A stretch of 64,000 nucleotides of DNA from the NCBI GenBank assembly GCA_031400455.1, contig JANNPX010000029.1, forward strand, positions 1 through 64,000. The letters are read 5' to 3'. This document shows positions 14,253 through 21,841 of the stretch, piece by piece (the first letter of the stretch is position 1; every line of letters begins with the position of its first letter). Under the pieces are notes generated by a model. That model was given only the letters and a program-made list of their open reading frames with translations, searched no databases and was not told where the DNA came from. The DNA comes from JANXYW01 sp031400455. Lineage in GTDB: Bacteria; Chloroflexota; Dehalococcoidia; DSTF01; JACRBR01. The position numbers and the translations under genes are program-made.

Positions 14253-15461
14253 ATGATCGCTACGACGACGACACGCAGCATCGCCGATGTGCTGGAGCGC
14301 GCGCTTGCAGGCGAGCGCCTGATGGCGGACGACGGCTATCGGCTGATCCACGCCGACGCGACCGACCTCTCGTCGATGATGGCGGCGGCGTCGGAGCTGC
14401 GCGACCGCGGGCACGGGCGCGTCGTCACGTACTCGCGCAAAGTCTTCATTCCGCTGACGAATCTGTGCCGGCAGAAGTGCGGCTACTGTACGTTCGCGCG
14501 CGGACCGCGTGATCCGATCGCGCACACGATGTCGCCGGACGAAGTGCTGGCCGTCGCTCGTGCGGGTGCACGGCAGGGGTGCAAGGAAGCGCTGTTCTCG
14601 CTGGGCGAGCGGCCGGAAGAGATCTACGAGAACGTCCGCGCCGACCTGGCGGGGTTCGGGCACGCGACGACATCGTCGTACCTGCGCGAGATGGCGGAGC
14701 TGGTGCTGCGCGAGACGGGGCTGCAGCCGCACATCAACCAGGGGCTGATGGAGCGCGACGAGTTGGTGTCGCTGCGCGAAGTCAGCGCGTCGATGGGCAT
14801 GATGCTCGAAACGGTGTCGCTGCGGCTGCACGAGAAGGGCGGCGCGCACTGGAACTGCCCGGGGAAGATCCCCGAGGAGCGGTTGCGCACGATGCGCATG
14901 GCCGGCGAGGAGAAGATCGCCTGGACGACGGGCATTCTCATCGGCATCGGCGAGACGCGCGAGGAGCGGGTCGACTCGCTGGTCGCGATCCGTGATCTGC
15001 ACGACGAGCATCGGCAGATCCAGGAAGTGATCGTGCAGAACTTCCGCGTCAAGGAAGATATCGCCATGCGCCACCGCGACGAGCCAAGCGTCTTCGAGAT
15101 GCTGCGCACGATCGCGACGGCGCGGCTGATCCTCGGGCCGCAGATGAACATCCAGGCGCCGCCGAACCTGACACCGGACGCGCATGGGATGTACTTGCTT
15201 GCTGGCATCAACGACTGGGGCGGCATCTCGCCCGTGACGCGCGATCACATCAACCCGGAGCGCCCGTGGCCGAACCTGCTCGAGCTCAAGGAGATGTGCG
15301 CGGATGCGGGCTTCGAGCTGCGCGAGCGGCTGGGGCTGTACCCGGAGTACGTGCGCGAGGATGCGGGATACGAAGGCTTCATCTCGGACGGCGTGCGCGC
15401 GCAGATCGAGCGGCTTGCTGACAGCGACGGGCTGGTGAAGCGCGAGGAAGAACGATGGTGA
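14253..15461 (+). CDS. cofG: 7,8-didemethyl-8-hydroxy-5-deazariboflavin (Fo) synthase, CofG subunit
   Basis: CofG is the radical SAM partner that completes Fo, the chromophore of coenzyme F420, from the CofH product. The 402-aa protein carries the CX3CX2C cluster motif (Cys72, Cys76, Cys79 in NLCRQKCGYCTF). Conserved LFSLGERPEE and the C-terminal NDWGGISPVT segment are typical of CofG rather than of MqnC or MqnE. ATG 14253 is preferred to an upstream in-frame start that lies within the leader terminator region. cofH follows after 90 bp. Confidence 0.93.
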   Translation: MIATTTTRSIADVLERALAGERLMADDGYRLIHADATDLSSMMAAASELRDRGHGRVVTYSRKVFIPLTNLCRQKCGYCTFARGPRDPIAHTMSPDEVLAVARAGARQGCKEALFSLGERPEEIYENVRADLAGFGHATTSSYLREMAELVLRETGLQPHINQGLMERDELVSLREVSASMGMMLETVSLRLHEKGGAHWNCPGKIPEERLRTMRMAGEEKIAWTTGILIGIGETREERVDSLVAIRDLHDEHRQIQEVIVQNFRVKEDIAMRHRDEPSVFEMLRTIATARLILGPQMNIQAPPNLTPDAHGMYLLAGINDWGGISPVTRDHINPERPWPNLLELKEMCADAGFELRERLGLYPEYVREDAGYEGFISDGVRAQIERLADSDGLVKREEERW

Positions 15462-15551
15462 TGAGGCCTCACCCCGGCCTTCGGCTCAGATGGGAATCTT
15501 GTTCGAATAGCGGCGGCCCGCGCACACGTTAATTGCGAAAGTGACACGACG

Positions 15552-16904
15552 ATGACAACTAACACGAACGGACACCACAACGACGCGAGCGTGCGGGCGC
15601 TTGTCGACGGCACGAAATCGGGTGATCGTGTGGAGTGGTCGCGGCCGCTTCGGGTCGAGCGGGACGTGGCGCGGATATTGGATCGCGCGCTGGACGGCGA
15701 CGATATCAGCGTCGATGACGCTGTCGTGCTGTTCGGGACGCACGGGCCTTCGCTGACGGCGACGATACAGGCGGCGGACGAGCTGCGGCGGCGGACGGTC
15801 GGTGATGTTGTCACGTACGTGCTCAACCGGAACATCAACTTCACGAACGTCTGCATCAAGCACTGCGGCTTCTGCGCCTTCTCGCGCGACCATCGCGAGG
15901 AGGAGGGGTACTTCCTGCCGATGCACGAGGTCGTGCGGCGCGCGCGGGAGGCGTACGACCTGGGCGCGCGCGAGGTGTGCGTGCAGGCGGGGCTGCCGCC
16001 GAAGATGGACGGCTACTACTACGTCGAGCTGACGAAGGCGATCAAGGCCGACATGCCGGACATGCACATCCACGGCTTCTCGCCCGAGGAGGTGCTGTAC
16101 GGCTCCATCCGCGCGAAGTGCTCGATCGAGGAGTATCTGCTCGCGCTGAAGGATGCCGGCGTCGGCAGCCTGCCGGGCACGTCGGCGGAGATCCTGGACC
16201 AGGAGATCCGCGACAAGATCTCGGTGGGGCGGATCACGAAGGATCAGTGGATCGATGTCGTGACGACTGCGCACCGCGTCGGCATCCGCACGACGTCGAC
16301 GATCATGTACGGGCACATCGAGACGCCGCGGCACGTGGCGGCGCACATCGGACTGCTGCGCGACATCCAGAAGGACACCGGCGGCTTCACGGAGTTCGTG
16401 CCGCTGAGCTTCATCGCATCGGAATCGCCGATGTACAGCAAGAACCTCGTCGAGGGACTGCGTGCGGGCGCGACCGGCGCGGAAGTGATCAAGATGTACG
16501 CCGTGTCCCGCATCATGCTGAACAACTGGATCCCGAACCTGCAGGCGTCGTGGGTGAAGGAGGGGCCGAAGCTCGCGCAGATGGCGCTGGACGCCGGCTG
16601 CAACGACTTCATGGGCACGCTGATCAACGAAAGCATCAGCACGTCGGCCGGCGCGATCTACGGGCAGCGCATGGCGCCGCGCGAGATGCGCGCGCTGATC
16701 CGCGAGATGGGGAGAATTCCCGCCGAGCGCGACACGCTGTACGGCATCAAGCGGCAGTTCGGCATCGAGCCGGACGACCACTACGACCCGCTCGACCTTG
16801 CGGACGGCACGGACGAACGCTTTGGCAGCTACATCAAGCTAACGCACGACGCGAACTTCAAGTTCGCGGAGCAGTACCAGCGTGCGGAGCCGGTGGCGGG
16901 GTAG
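15552..16904 (+). CDS. cofH: 5-amino-6-(D-ribitylamino)uracil-L-tyrosine transferase, CofH subunit of Fo synthase
   Basis: CofH is the radical SAM enzyme that joins a tyrosine-derived group to the ribityl-aminouracil intermediate; CofG then closes the ring. The 450-aa product has a long N-terminal extension and the CX3CX2C motif at Cys101, Cys105 and Cys108 (NVCIKHCGFCAF). The C-terminal LGTLINESISTSAGA-like motif (GTLINESISTSAGA) is characteristic of CofH. It follows cofG, and both are needed for Fo. The separate two-gene form is usual in archaea and some bacteria, unlike the fused FbiC of actinobacteria. Confidence 0.93.
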   Translation: MTTNTNGHHNDASVRALVDGTKSGDRVEWSRPLRVERDVARILDRALDGDDISVDDAVVLFGTHGPSLTATIQAADELRRRTVGDVVTYVLNRNINFTNVCIKHCGFCAFSRDHREEEGYFLPMHEVVRRAREAYDLGAREVCVQAGLPPKMDGYYYVELTKAIKADMPDMHIHGFSPEEVLYGSIRAKCSIEEYLLALKDAGVGSLPGTSAEILDQEIRDKISVGRITKDQWIDVVTTAHRVGIRTTSTIMYGHIETPRHVAAHIGLLRDIQKDTGGFTEFVPLSFIASESPMYSKNLVEGLRAGATGAEVIKMYAVSRIMLNNWIPNLQASWVKEGPKLAQMALDAGCNDFMGTLINESISTSAGAIYGQRMAPREMRALIREMGRIPAERDTLYGIKRQFGIEPDDHYDPLDLADGTDERFGSYIKLTHDANFKFAEQYQRAEPVAG

Positions 16905-16918
16905 GACACGAGCCGAGC

Positions 16919-17119
16919 CTACGGCTTCGCCACGGCGTCCAGGAGCTTGCGCGAGGCGTCGGCGATCTCATCAACCGCATCCTGGAAGGCGGCAGAGTTG
17001 CGCTGCGATGGCGTGCGGTAGCCGCTCACCTTGCGGACGAATTGCAGCGCCGCAGCGTGGATCTCGTCGTCGGTGGCTGGCTCTTCGGCCCTTCGCAGGG
17101 TCTTGATGCTTCTACACAT
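16919..17119 (-). CDS. DUF2277 family protein
   Basis: The 66-aa product begins MCRSIKTLRR and continues AT(D)DEIHAAALQFVRKVSGYR and FQDAVDEIADASRKLLD. This matches the small helical DUF2277 family, found in many bacteria and of unknown function. The start at 17119 is fixed by the near-invariant MCRSIKTLR. It is convergent with cofH, 14 bp beyond its stop. Confidence 0.85.
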   Translation of the reverse strand: MCRSIKTLRRAEEPATDDEIHAAALQFVRKVSGYRTPSQRNSAAFQDAVDEIADASRKLLDAVAKP

Positions 17120-17201
17120 GGTGGCTGTTCCGGTCGTCGTCAGGGCGGGGTGTGTGGACTCCAAGATACCACAGGCGACATAACCACAGCGCTCAACGCG
17201 G

Positions 17202-18656
17202 TCATGGCGATAGGGGTACGACGGTCTCACCCGAAGGGATGCCGACGTTCGGCGTCGGTGTACGAGTCGGCGTTGGCGTCGCCGTCCGCGTCGGCGTGCG
17301 CGTCGCAGTTGCCGTGGCGGTTGGCGATGCTCCGGTCAGTGGAAGGGCGCCTGTGGCGTAGTACGCGGCGGCCTTCTGGCGGAAGAAGCCTCCGTCATCG
17401 TCGGCGTTTAGCGATGCGAGCGTGTTGCCGTTGATCGGCGCGGGGTTCGTGATGCCGTCGCCCGCGGCGTCACAGGCGCACGTGGTGCCGGACGCACCGC
17501 CGCCGAACATGAAGGCGACGACGCCGGCGTTCACGTAGTCCTGCAGATGCGCTCGCGTCGCATCATCGAGGAGCCACTCGACGTGGTTGTCCTGGTAGTG
17601 GTTCCATGTGTTGTTCATCGCGCGCATCTTCGTGTTGCCGTACGGGATCTGCCAGACGACGAGGCGCTTCTGCGCGATTCCGGTGAACGCGGCGTAGTAG
17701 CGGACAGTGTGGGCGTAGTCGGCGGCGTCGTACCAGGCGTTCGGATTGCCGTCGATCGCCTGTTTGAAGCCGGCGTCGCGGTCGAGCTGGTCGACGAACG
17801 CGATGTCGAAGTTGGTGCCGAGCGACGTGTAGAAGTTGCCGGAGCGCACGCCAAGCGCGTCGACCTGCGCGTCCGTCCACGTGCCATAGATGATGTCGTA
17901 GTTCGTACCCCAGACGCTGACGTGATACGCCAGCACGACGTTCGGTGCGTAGGTATCGCGTAGCTTCTTCACAGCCTGCGCGAATCCCGGGACGGTGTTC
18001 GGCAATCCAGCCAACTCGACCATGCCGGTCGCGGCCACCTTCGCCGGCACGGTCGCAGCATTGTCGTTCGTCGCGCGCTGCTGCATATATCCCCACATGT
18101 CGGGCTCGACGTGCAGCACGACCTTGTTGTTCGGGAAGGCGCCCGCGCGCTGGAAGAAGAGCTTGAGGTCGTTGTAGTACGCCGTCATCGTCGCGGCGTT
18201 CTGGAGGTTGTTGTACACGCCGTCCGGCTCGTACTGTGCGTCGCCGGGCGACGACTGGCGGACCTGGTAGTAGGTGAAGACCGGCAGGATGTTGTTCGCG
18301 ACGGAGTCCTGGATGTAGTACGTCGCGAAGGCTCCGTTCGTGTTCCAGTTCGCCCAGCCGTTGCCGGTGTTGACGCCGCCGGCGAGGTACTGATAGCGGA
18401 AGCCGAAGTTCGCTGTGCCCTTCATCGCCGCTGCGCCGCCGGGTGCGTCGGCCATGCCGATCTGTAGCGTCGCTGGCCATCCTGCCGGCAGTGATGGCAG
18501 TGCCACGACGCTCACGCCGGTCGTTGCGATGCGAGGCGGCCTGCGGCGGCGCGCCTCCGACATGCCTGTGGTCAGCACGAGCGCCACGCATGCCGCGATC
18601 GTGACGACGACCGCGAAACGAAGGTGAAGCCGTACGCCAATGTGGTGATGCTGCAT
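17202..18656 (-). CDS. Secreted protein with Thr/Pro/Arg-rich tail, possibly a glycoside hydrolase-like barrel
   Basis: The 484-aa product has a signal peptide ending near residue 35. A soluble domain of about 390 residues follows, with many aromatic and Asn residues, and segments such as VVLHVEPDMWGYMQ and VVLAYHVSVWGTNYD spaced like barrel strands ending in acidic residues. The tail (about 440-475) is low complexity, built on TATRTPTRTATPTPT, a linker style common in Chloroflexota exported proteins. I cannot name a family; an extracellular carbohydrate-active role is only a suggestion. GTG 18692 is an alternative start. Confidence 0.72.
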   Translation of the reverse strand: MQHHHIGVRLHLRFAVVVTIAACVALVLTTGMSEARRRRPPRIATTGVSVVALPSLPAGWPATLQIGMADAPGGAAAMKGTANFGFRYQYLAGGVNTGNGWANWNTNGAFATYYIQDSVANNILPVFTYYQVRQSSPGDAQYEPDGVYNNLQNAATMTAYYNDLKLFFQRAGAFPNNKVVLHVEPDMWGYMQQRATNDNAATVPAKVAATGMVELAGLPNTVPGFAQAVKKLRDTYAPNVVLAYHVSVWGTNYDIIYGTWTDAQVDALGVRSGNFYTSLGTNFDIAFVDQLDRDAGFKQAIDGNPNAWYDAADYAHTVRYYAAFTGIAQKRLVVWQIPYGNTKMRAMNNTWNHYQDNHVEWLLDDATRAHLQDYVNAGVVAFMFGGGASGTTCACDAAGDGITNPAPINGNTLASLNADDDGGFFRQKAAAYYATGALPLTGASPTATATATRTPTRTATPTPTRTPTPNVGIPSGETVVPLSP

Positions 18657-18769
18657 GATGAACGTCGCGTTGCCGCGACGGAATCCCCTCACACGAGCGC
18701 GCGCCGCGAGCAGGTGCCGCGCTCCACCGACCCTGATCGAAGCATCGGCTGGGCAGGCGGGATCTGTCG

Positions 18770-19078
18770 CTAGGCGGGGACTGCGGCTTCGATGCAGGTG
18801 ACGCCGTCCGGCCCGACGACGGCGGCGTGCGCCGTGTTGGGCGCGATGTCGAGCCGGTCTCCGGGGCGGAGCTTGATCGACTCGGCGGAAGCGACCAGCT
18901 GGAATGTGATCGAGCCGCTGAGGCAGAACAGCACCTTGTGGTACGTGTGGGCGTGCTCGGCGTAGGCGTCGCCTGGTGCGTTCGACCAGCGCGCCGGCCT
19001 CAATCCGTCGCGCGCGAACGCGTCTGCGATCTCGGCAGCATCGACGGGTGCGGTTGCTCGTGTGAGCGTGGCGGCCAT
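18770..19078 (-). CDS. Cupin-domain protein
   Basis: The 102-aa single-cupin product shows motif 1 around YAEHAHTYHKVLFCLSGSI, with metal-ligand histidines at HAHTYH, and motif 2 around LRPGDRLDIAPNTAHAAVVG. Small cupins of this kind are often isomerases, dioxygenases or sensor modules; the substrate is unknown. ATG 19078 is preferred over a long upstream frame overlapping the next gene. Confidence 0.82.
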   Translation of the reverse strand: MAATLTRATAPVDAAEIADAFARDGLRPARWSNAPGDAYAEHAHTYHKVLFCLSGSITFQLVASAESIKLRPGDRLDIAPNTAHAAVVGPDGVTCIEAAVPA

Positions 19079-19115
19079 GCGGTGAGTGTATGCCGTGCCA
19101 GGAGCGGATTGCGCG

Positions 19116-19750
19116 TTAGCGGGCCTCGCCCGTGTCAAGGAGGATGCCCGTGGCGAGCGCGATGCGCCGGTCGAGCCGGCGATCCGGATCGGCGGTGAGG
19201 TCCAGCTTGTACTTGTCGCCAAAGCTGAGCTTGCGGTTGAACGTGCCGACCTGCTGCTCCACGCCGGAGTCATCGACGACGTGCAGATGGAAGTTTGTGC
19301 GGACGAGTCCGACAACGATCGAAACGAACGGCACGAACTCGAGGATGCGCCGAAACGCCGCGATGACTGCGGTGTCCTCCCGCGCTCCTGCTATGGCTTT
19401 CGGCTGGGGTCCGCGATGGCCCACGCGCGGCGAAGCCACGAGCGGATGTTGTCTCGATCGAACGCGGCAAGCGTTTCGCCGGAGGCTTCGTCGATCAGCG
19501 TGTAGATGCGGTGTAGCGCGGCGTACCCGTGCTCCTGCCGGATCCTGAGCAGGGCACGGCTCTTCGTGTCGTCGTCATAGATGATGACGTCGGCCTTGCG
19601 AAGCGGCTTCACGGGGCGCTCGACGTAGAACAGCGGCGCGCCCGCTTCGTCGAAGACGTAGTACTTCGACGTCATCCACGCGCGGTGCTTCTGCTTGACC
19701 ATGAACGTGTCGCGGTGGAGCTTTGTGCTGTCGAGCGCGGAGTCTTCCAT
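19116..19750 (-). pseudogene. LURP-one-related (scramblase-like) gene with a frameshift
   Basis: Two overlapping minus-strand frames together make one protein of the LURP-one/tubby-like beta-barrel family. The first (19391-19750) gives MEDSALDSTKLHRDTFMVKQ through NIRSWLRRAWAIADPSRKP and stops at TAG. The second continues with IAGAREDTAVIAAFRRILEF and ends with KYKLDLTADPDRRLDRRIALA, typical of the family C-terminus. A shift of one base at about 19394-19400 (AAGCCATAG) would restore a 210-residue protein. It is a frameshift mutation, a sequencing or assembly error, or less likely programmed slippage. The usual role is membrane or phospholipid association; in bacteria it is unknown. Confidence 0.75.
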
Positions 19751-19912
19751 GAATGGAGTATTGCCGGGCGCGGAGTGAGCCGCCACTGGCCGTGGGCAGC
19801 AGTGTGGCTGGGCGACGGGTGGCTCTGACACGGCTGAAAGCCCGCGCTCGATTGTCGGCGCTCCTATCTCCGGCCCGTATGGCCCTTGTTCGCGGTCTTG
19901 CCACGTGGCAGA

Positions 19913-19936
19913 TTTGCGCTGTGCTATATTGGCAAA
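19913..19936 (+). promoter_or_regulatory. -10 box and inverted repeat before the SufR-like gene
   Basis: TATATT at 19925-19930 is a plausible -10. It lies within an inverted repeat, TTTGC (19913-19917) and GCAAA (19932-19936), 16 bases before the start codon. This layout suits autoregulation by the downstream repressor. Confidence 0.4.
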
Positions 19937-19951
19937 CGAGGCTGGTACACC

Positions 19952-20587
19952 ATGCAGATCACGCGTCAGGACATCCTCGACTACCTGCGCCGACACTCTG
20001 AAGCGACCGTCAAGGACCTCGGCCAGCACCTCGGTCTCACGGCCACCGGGATCCGCCAGCACTTGACAGTGCTCGAACGCGACGGTCTCGTTGAGGCGCG
20101 CGAGGAGCGCGGGCACGTCGGACGGCCAGCTCTCGTATATCGGCTGACGTCGGCCGGCGATGGGCTCTATCCCAAGAAGTACGACGAACTGGCAAACGCC
20201 CTGATCGAGGAGGTGCGGGATCTCCTCGGGCCGGAAGCGCTGCAGCGCCTGATGAAGAAGGTGGCGGCGCGATTCAGCGCGCCGTATCTACCGCGCCTGG
20301 AAGGGCGTCCCGCCGGCGAACGGCTGGCGATGGTGTCGCAGATCGTCGAGGACCGCGGCAACGTGGCCGAGTCGTCCTGGTCTGGCGACGACTACCTGAT
20401 CGAGAAATACACATGTCCGTTCTGGAACGTTGCCGTCAAGAACAGCGCCGTCTGCGCGCTGGATGTGGAGTTCGTGCGGCAGCTTGCGGGCACCGACGCG
20501 CGCCTGAGCACGAGCCTGCTGCGCGGTGACGGGCGTTGCACGTTCCGCATTCGGCCGCGCAACGCTGCTGCGATCGCGCGGGCGTAG
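19952..20587 (+). CDS. SufR-like iron-sulfur transcriptional regulator
   Basis: The 211-aa product has an N-terminal winged helix-turn-helix (ILDYLRRHSEATVKDLGQHLGLTATGIRQHL, about residues 8-38). The C-terminal domain carries Cys155, Cys168 and Cys196, spaced CX12CX27C. The segment YTCPFWNVAVKNSAVCALD matches the cluster-binding region of SufR-type repressors, which sense Fe-S status. No suf genes are adjacent, so its targets are unknown. One cysteine of the four seen in cyanobacterial SufR appears to be missing. ATG 19952 begins the conserved domain. Confidence 0.82.
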   Translation: MQITRQDILDYLRRHSEATVKDLGQHLGLTATGIRQHLTVLERDGLVEAREERGHVGRPALVYRLTSAGDGLYPKKYDELANALIEEVRDLLGPEALQRLMKKVAARFSAPYLPRLEGRPAGERLAMVSQIVEDRGNVAESSWSGDDYLIEKYTCPFWNVAVKNSAVCALDVEFVRQLAGTDARLSTSLLRGDGRCTFRIRPRNAAAIARA

Positions 20588-20638
20588 GGCGTTCACGGGC
20601 GGGGCGATCTCGTATGGGTCGAACGGTTTGTACGGGAC

Positions 20639-20669
20639 GGAGAAGGTCCTTCGCTTCGCTCTGGACGAC
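20639..20669. repeat. Dispersed intergenic repeat, copy 1
   Basis: GGAGAAGGTCCTTCGCTTCG followed by CTCTGGACGAC closely matches the sequence at 27502-27532. Both copies lie just after a plus-strand gene and before a convergent one, so they may act in transcript ends. CTTCGCTTCGCTC-type repeats are frequent in some high-GC genomes. Confidence 0.55.
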
Positions 20670-20696
20670 AGGGACGCAGGGCGCGAGCCCGCAACG

Positions 20697-21596
20697 CTAG
20701 AGACCGGCGCCCGTCCATACCGCGAGAGCGAAGCCGAACGCTAACAGCGAGCCGAAGAGCATGTGCAGGCCGGCTGTCTGCGCCAGCACGAGGTTCAAGG
20801 CGCGAGGCGATGTCTGCTGCGCTTCGAAGCGGACGATGCGGAGCGCGAGCGGCAGCGTGAGCAGCGTGAGCAGCACGGGCCACGGTGCGGCTCCTGCGAT
20901 CGTCATGGCGACCACGACGCCGTAGCCGCTCAGCATCAGCACCACGTATTCGTAGTCGGCGAGCGGCCGGCCTGCCAACGCGGCAAGCGTCCACTTGTGG
21001 TGCTCGCGGTCGTTCTCGATGTCCCGCACGTTGTTGGCGTGCAGGATTGCCGCGACGAGCAGCGCGATGGGCAGCGACGCAATGAACGCTTCCCAGCTCC
21101 ATGCTTCCGTCTGCACGTAGTACGCGCCGAGGACGATCACCGGCCCCATGAAGACGAAGACGACGACTTCGCCGAGGCCGCGGTATGCCAGCGAGAACGG
21201 CGAGGCGGTGTAGAAGTAGCCGGCCGCGACGCTGGCCAGTCCAAGCGCGAGCACAGGCCATCCGGTCTGTGCTGTGATCGTCAGCCCGATCGCGGCGCCG
21301 ATCGCGAACGCTACGATGCCACCCGCGAGCACGGAGCGAGCCGAGAGCAGTCCGCGCTGGATCACGCCGCTCTGCCCCAGCGACTCCTCATTGTCGGTGC
21401 CCTTCGCGTGGTCGAAGTAGTCGTTCACCAGGTTGGTGCCGGCGTGGATGGCGATCGACCCGAGCAACGCCAGCACGAAGAGTAGAGGACGAAATTCGTC
21501 CTCTGCAGCTATGGCCGTCCCAACGAGGACGGGGATGACCGAGGCCGTGAATGAGACCGGACGGACGGCGGTGAGCCATGTGCGTATTCGCTGCAT
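20697..21596 (-). CDS. menA: 1,4-dihydroxy-2-naphthoate prenyltransferase, UbiA family
   Basis: This integral membrane enzyme attaches the prenyl tail in menaquinone synthesis. The 299-aa product has the UbiA pattern of eight to nine membrane helices. The first Asp-rich motif is at residues 58-68 (NDYFDHAKGTD) and the second at NVRDIENDREHHKWT (about residues 175-190). Both bind the prenyl diphosphate through magnesium. MenA is the best subfamily match; other UbiA members such as heme farnesyltransferases differ in these motifs. The start at 21596 (MQRIRTWLTAVRPVSF) fits the family N-terminus. Confidence 0.88.
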   Translation of the reverse strand: MQRIRTWLTAVRPVSFTASVIPVLVGTAIAAEDEFRPLLFVLALLGSIAIHAGTNLVNDYFDHAKGTDNEESLGQSGVIQRGLLSARSVLAGGIVAFAIGAAIGLTITAQTGWPVLALGLASVAAGYFYTASPFSLAYRGLGEVVVFVFMGPVIVLGAYYVQTEAWSWEAFIASLPIALLVAAILHANNVRDIENDREHHKWTLAALAGRPLADYEYVVLMLSGYGVVVAMTIAGAAPWPVLLTLLTLPLALRIVRFEAQQTSPRALNLVLAQTAGLHMLFGSLLAFGFALAVWTGAGL

Positions 21597-21841
21597 ATAC
21601 TGATCGTACGGTCGTGGGAATACTGGAGCAACGCCATCCATGCGTTGCCCGAATACGTTCGGGATCGACGCCGAAACATAACGTCCGCGCCTGACGTAGA
21701 GGGTGCGCCTGGCGGCGGGCCTGCGTATACTGACGCAGATCCGGGGCGGTGGCAGCCTCGTCTCACATCTCACTTTTACCGGACATCTCGACGCACGGGC
21801 ACCGCGCGGCGGGCTGCCGCGATCGGGCCCGCCGGAGGGAC

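Noticed and set aside
17263..17335. Short repeats (GTCGGCGT/GTCGCCGT variants), at first sight array-like
   Set aside because: They encode the Thr/Pro/Arg tail of the secreted protein and have no spacers, so this is not a CRISPR array.
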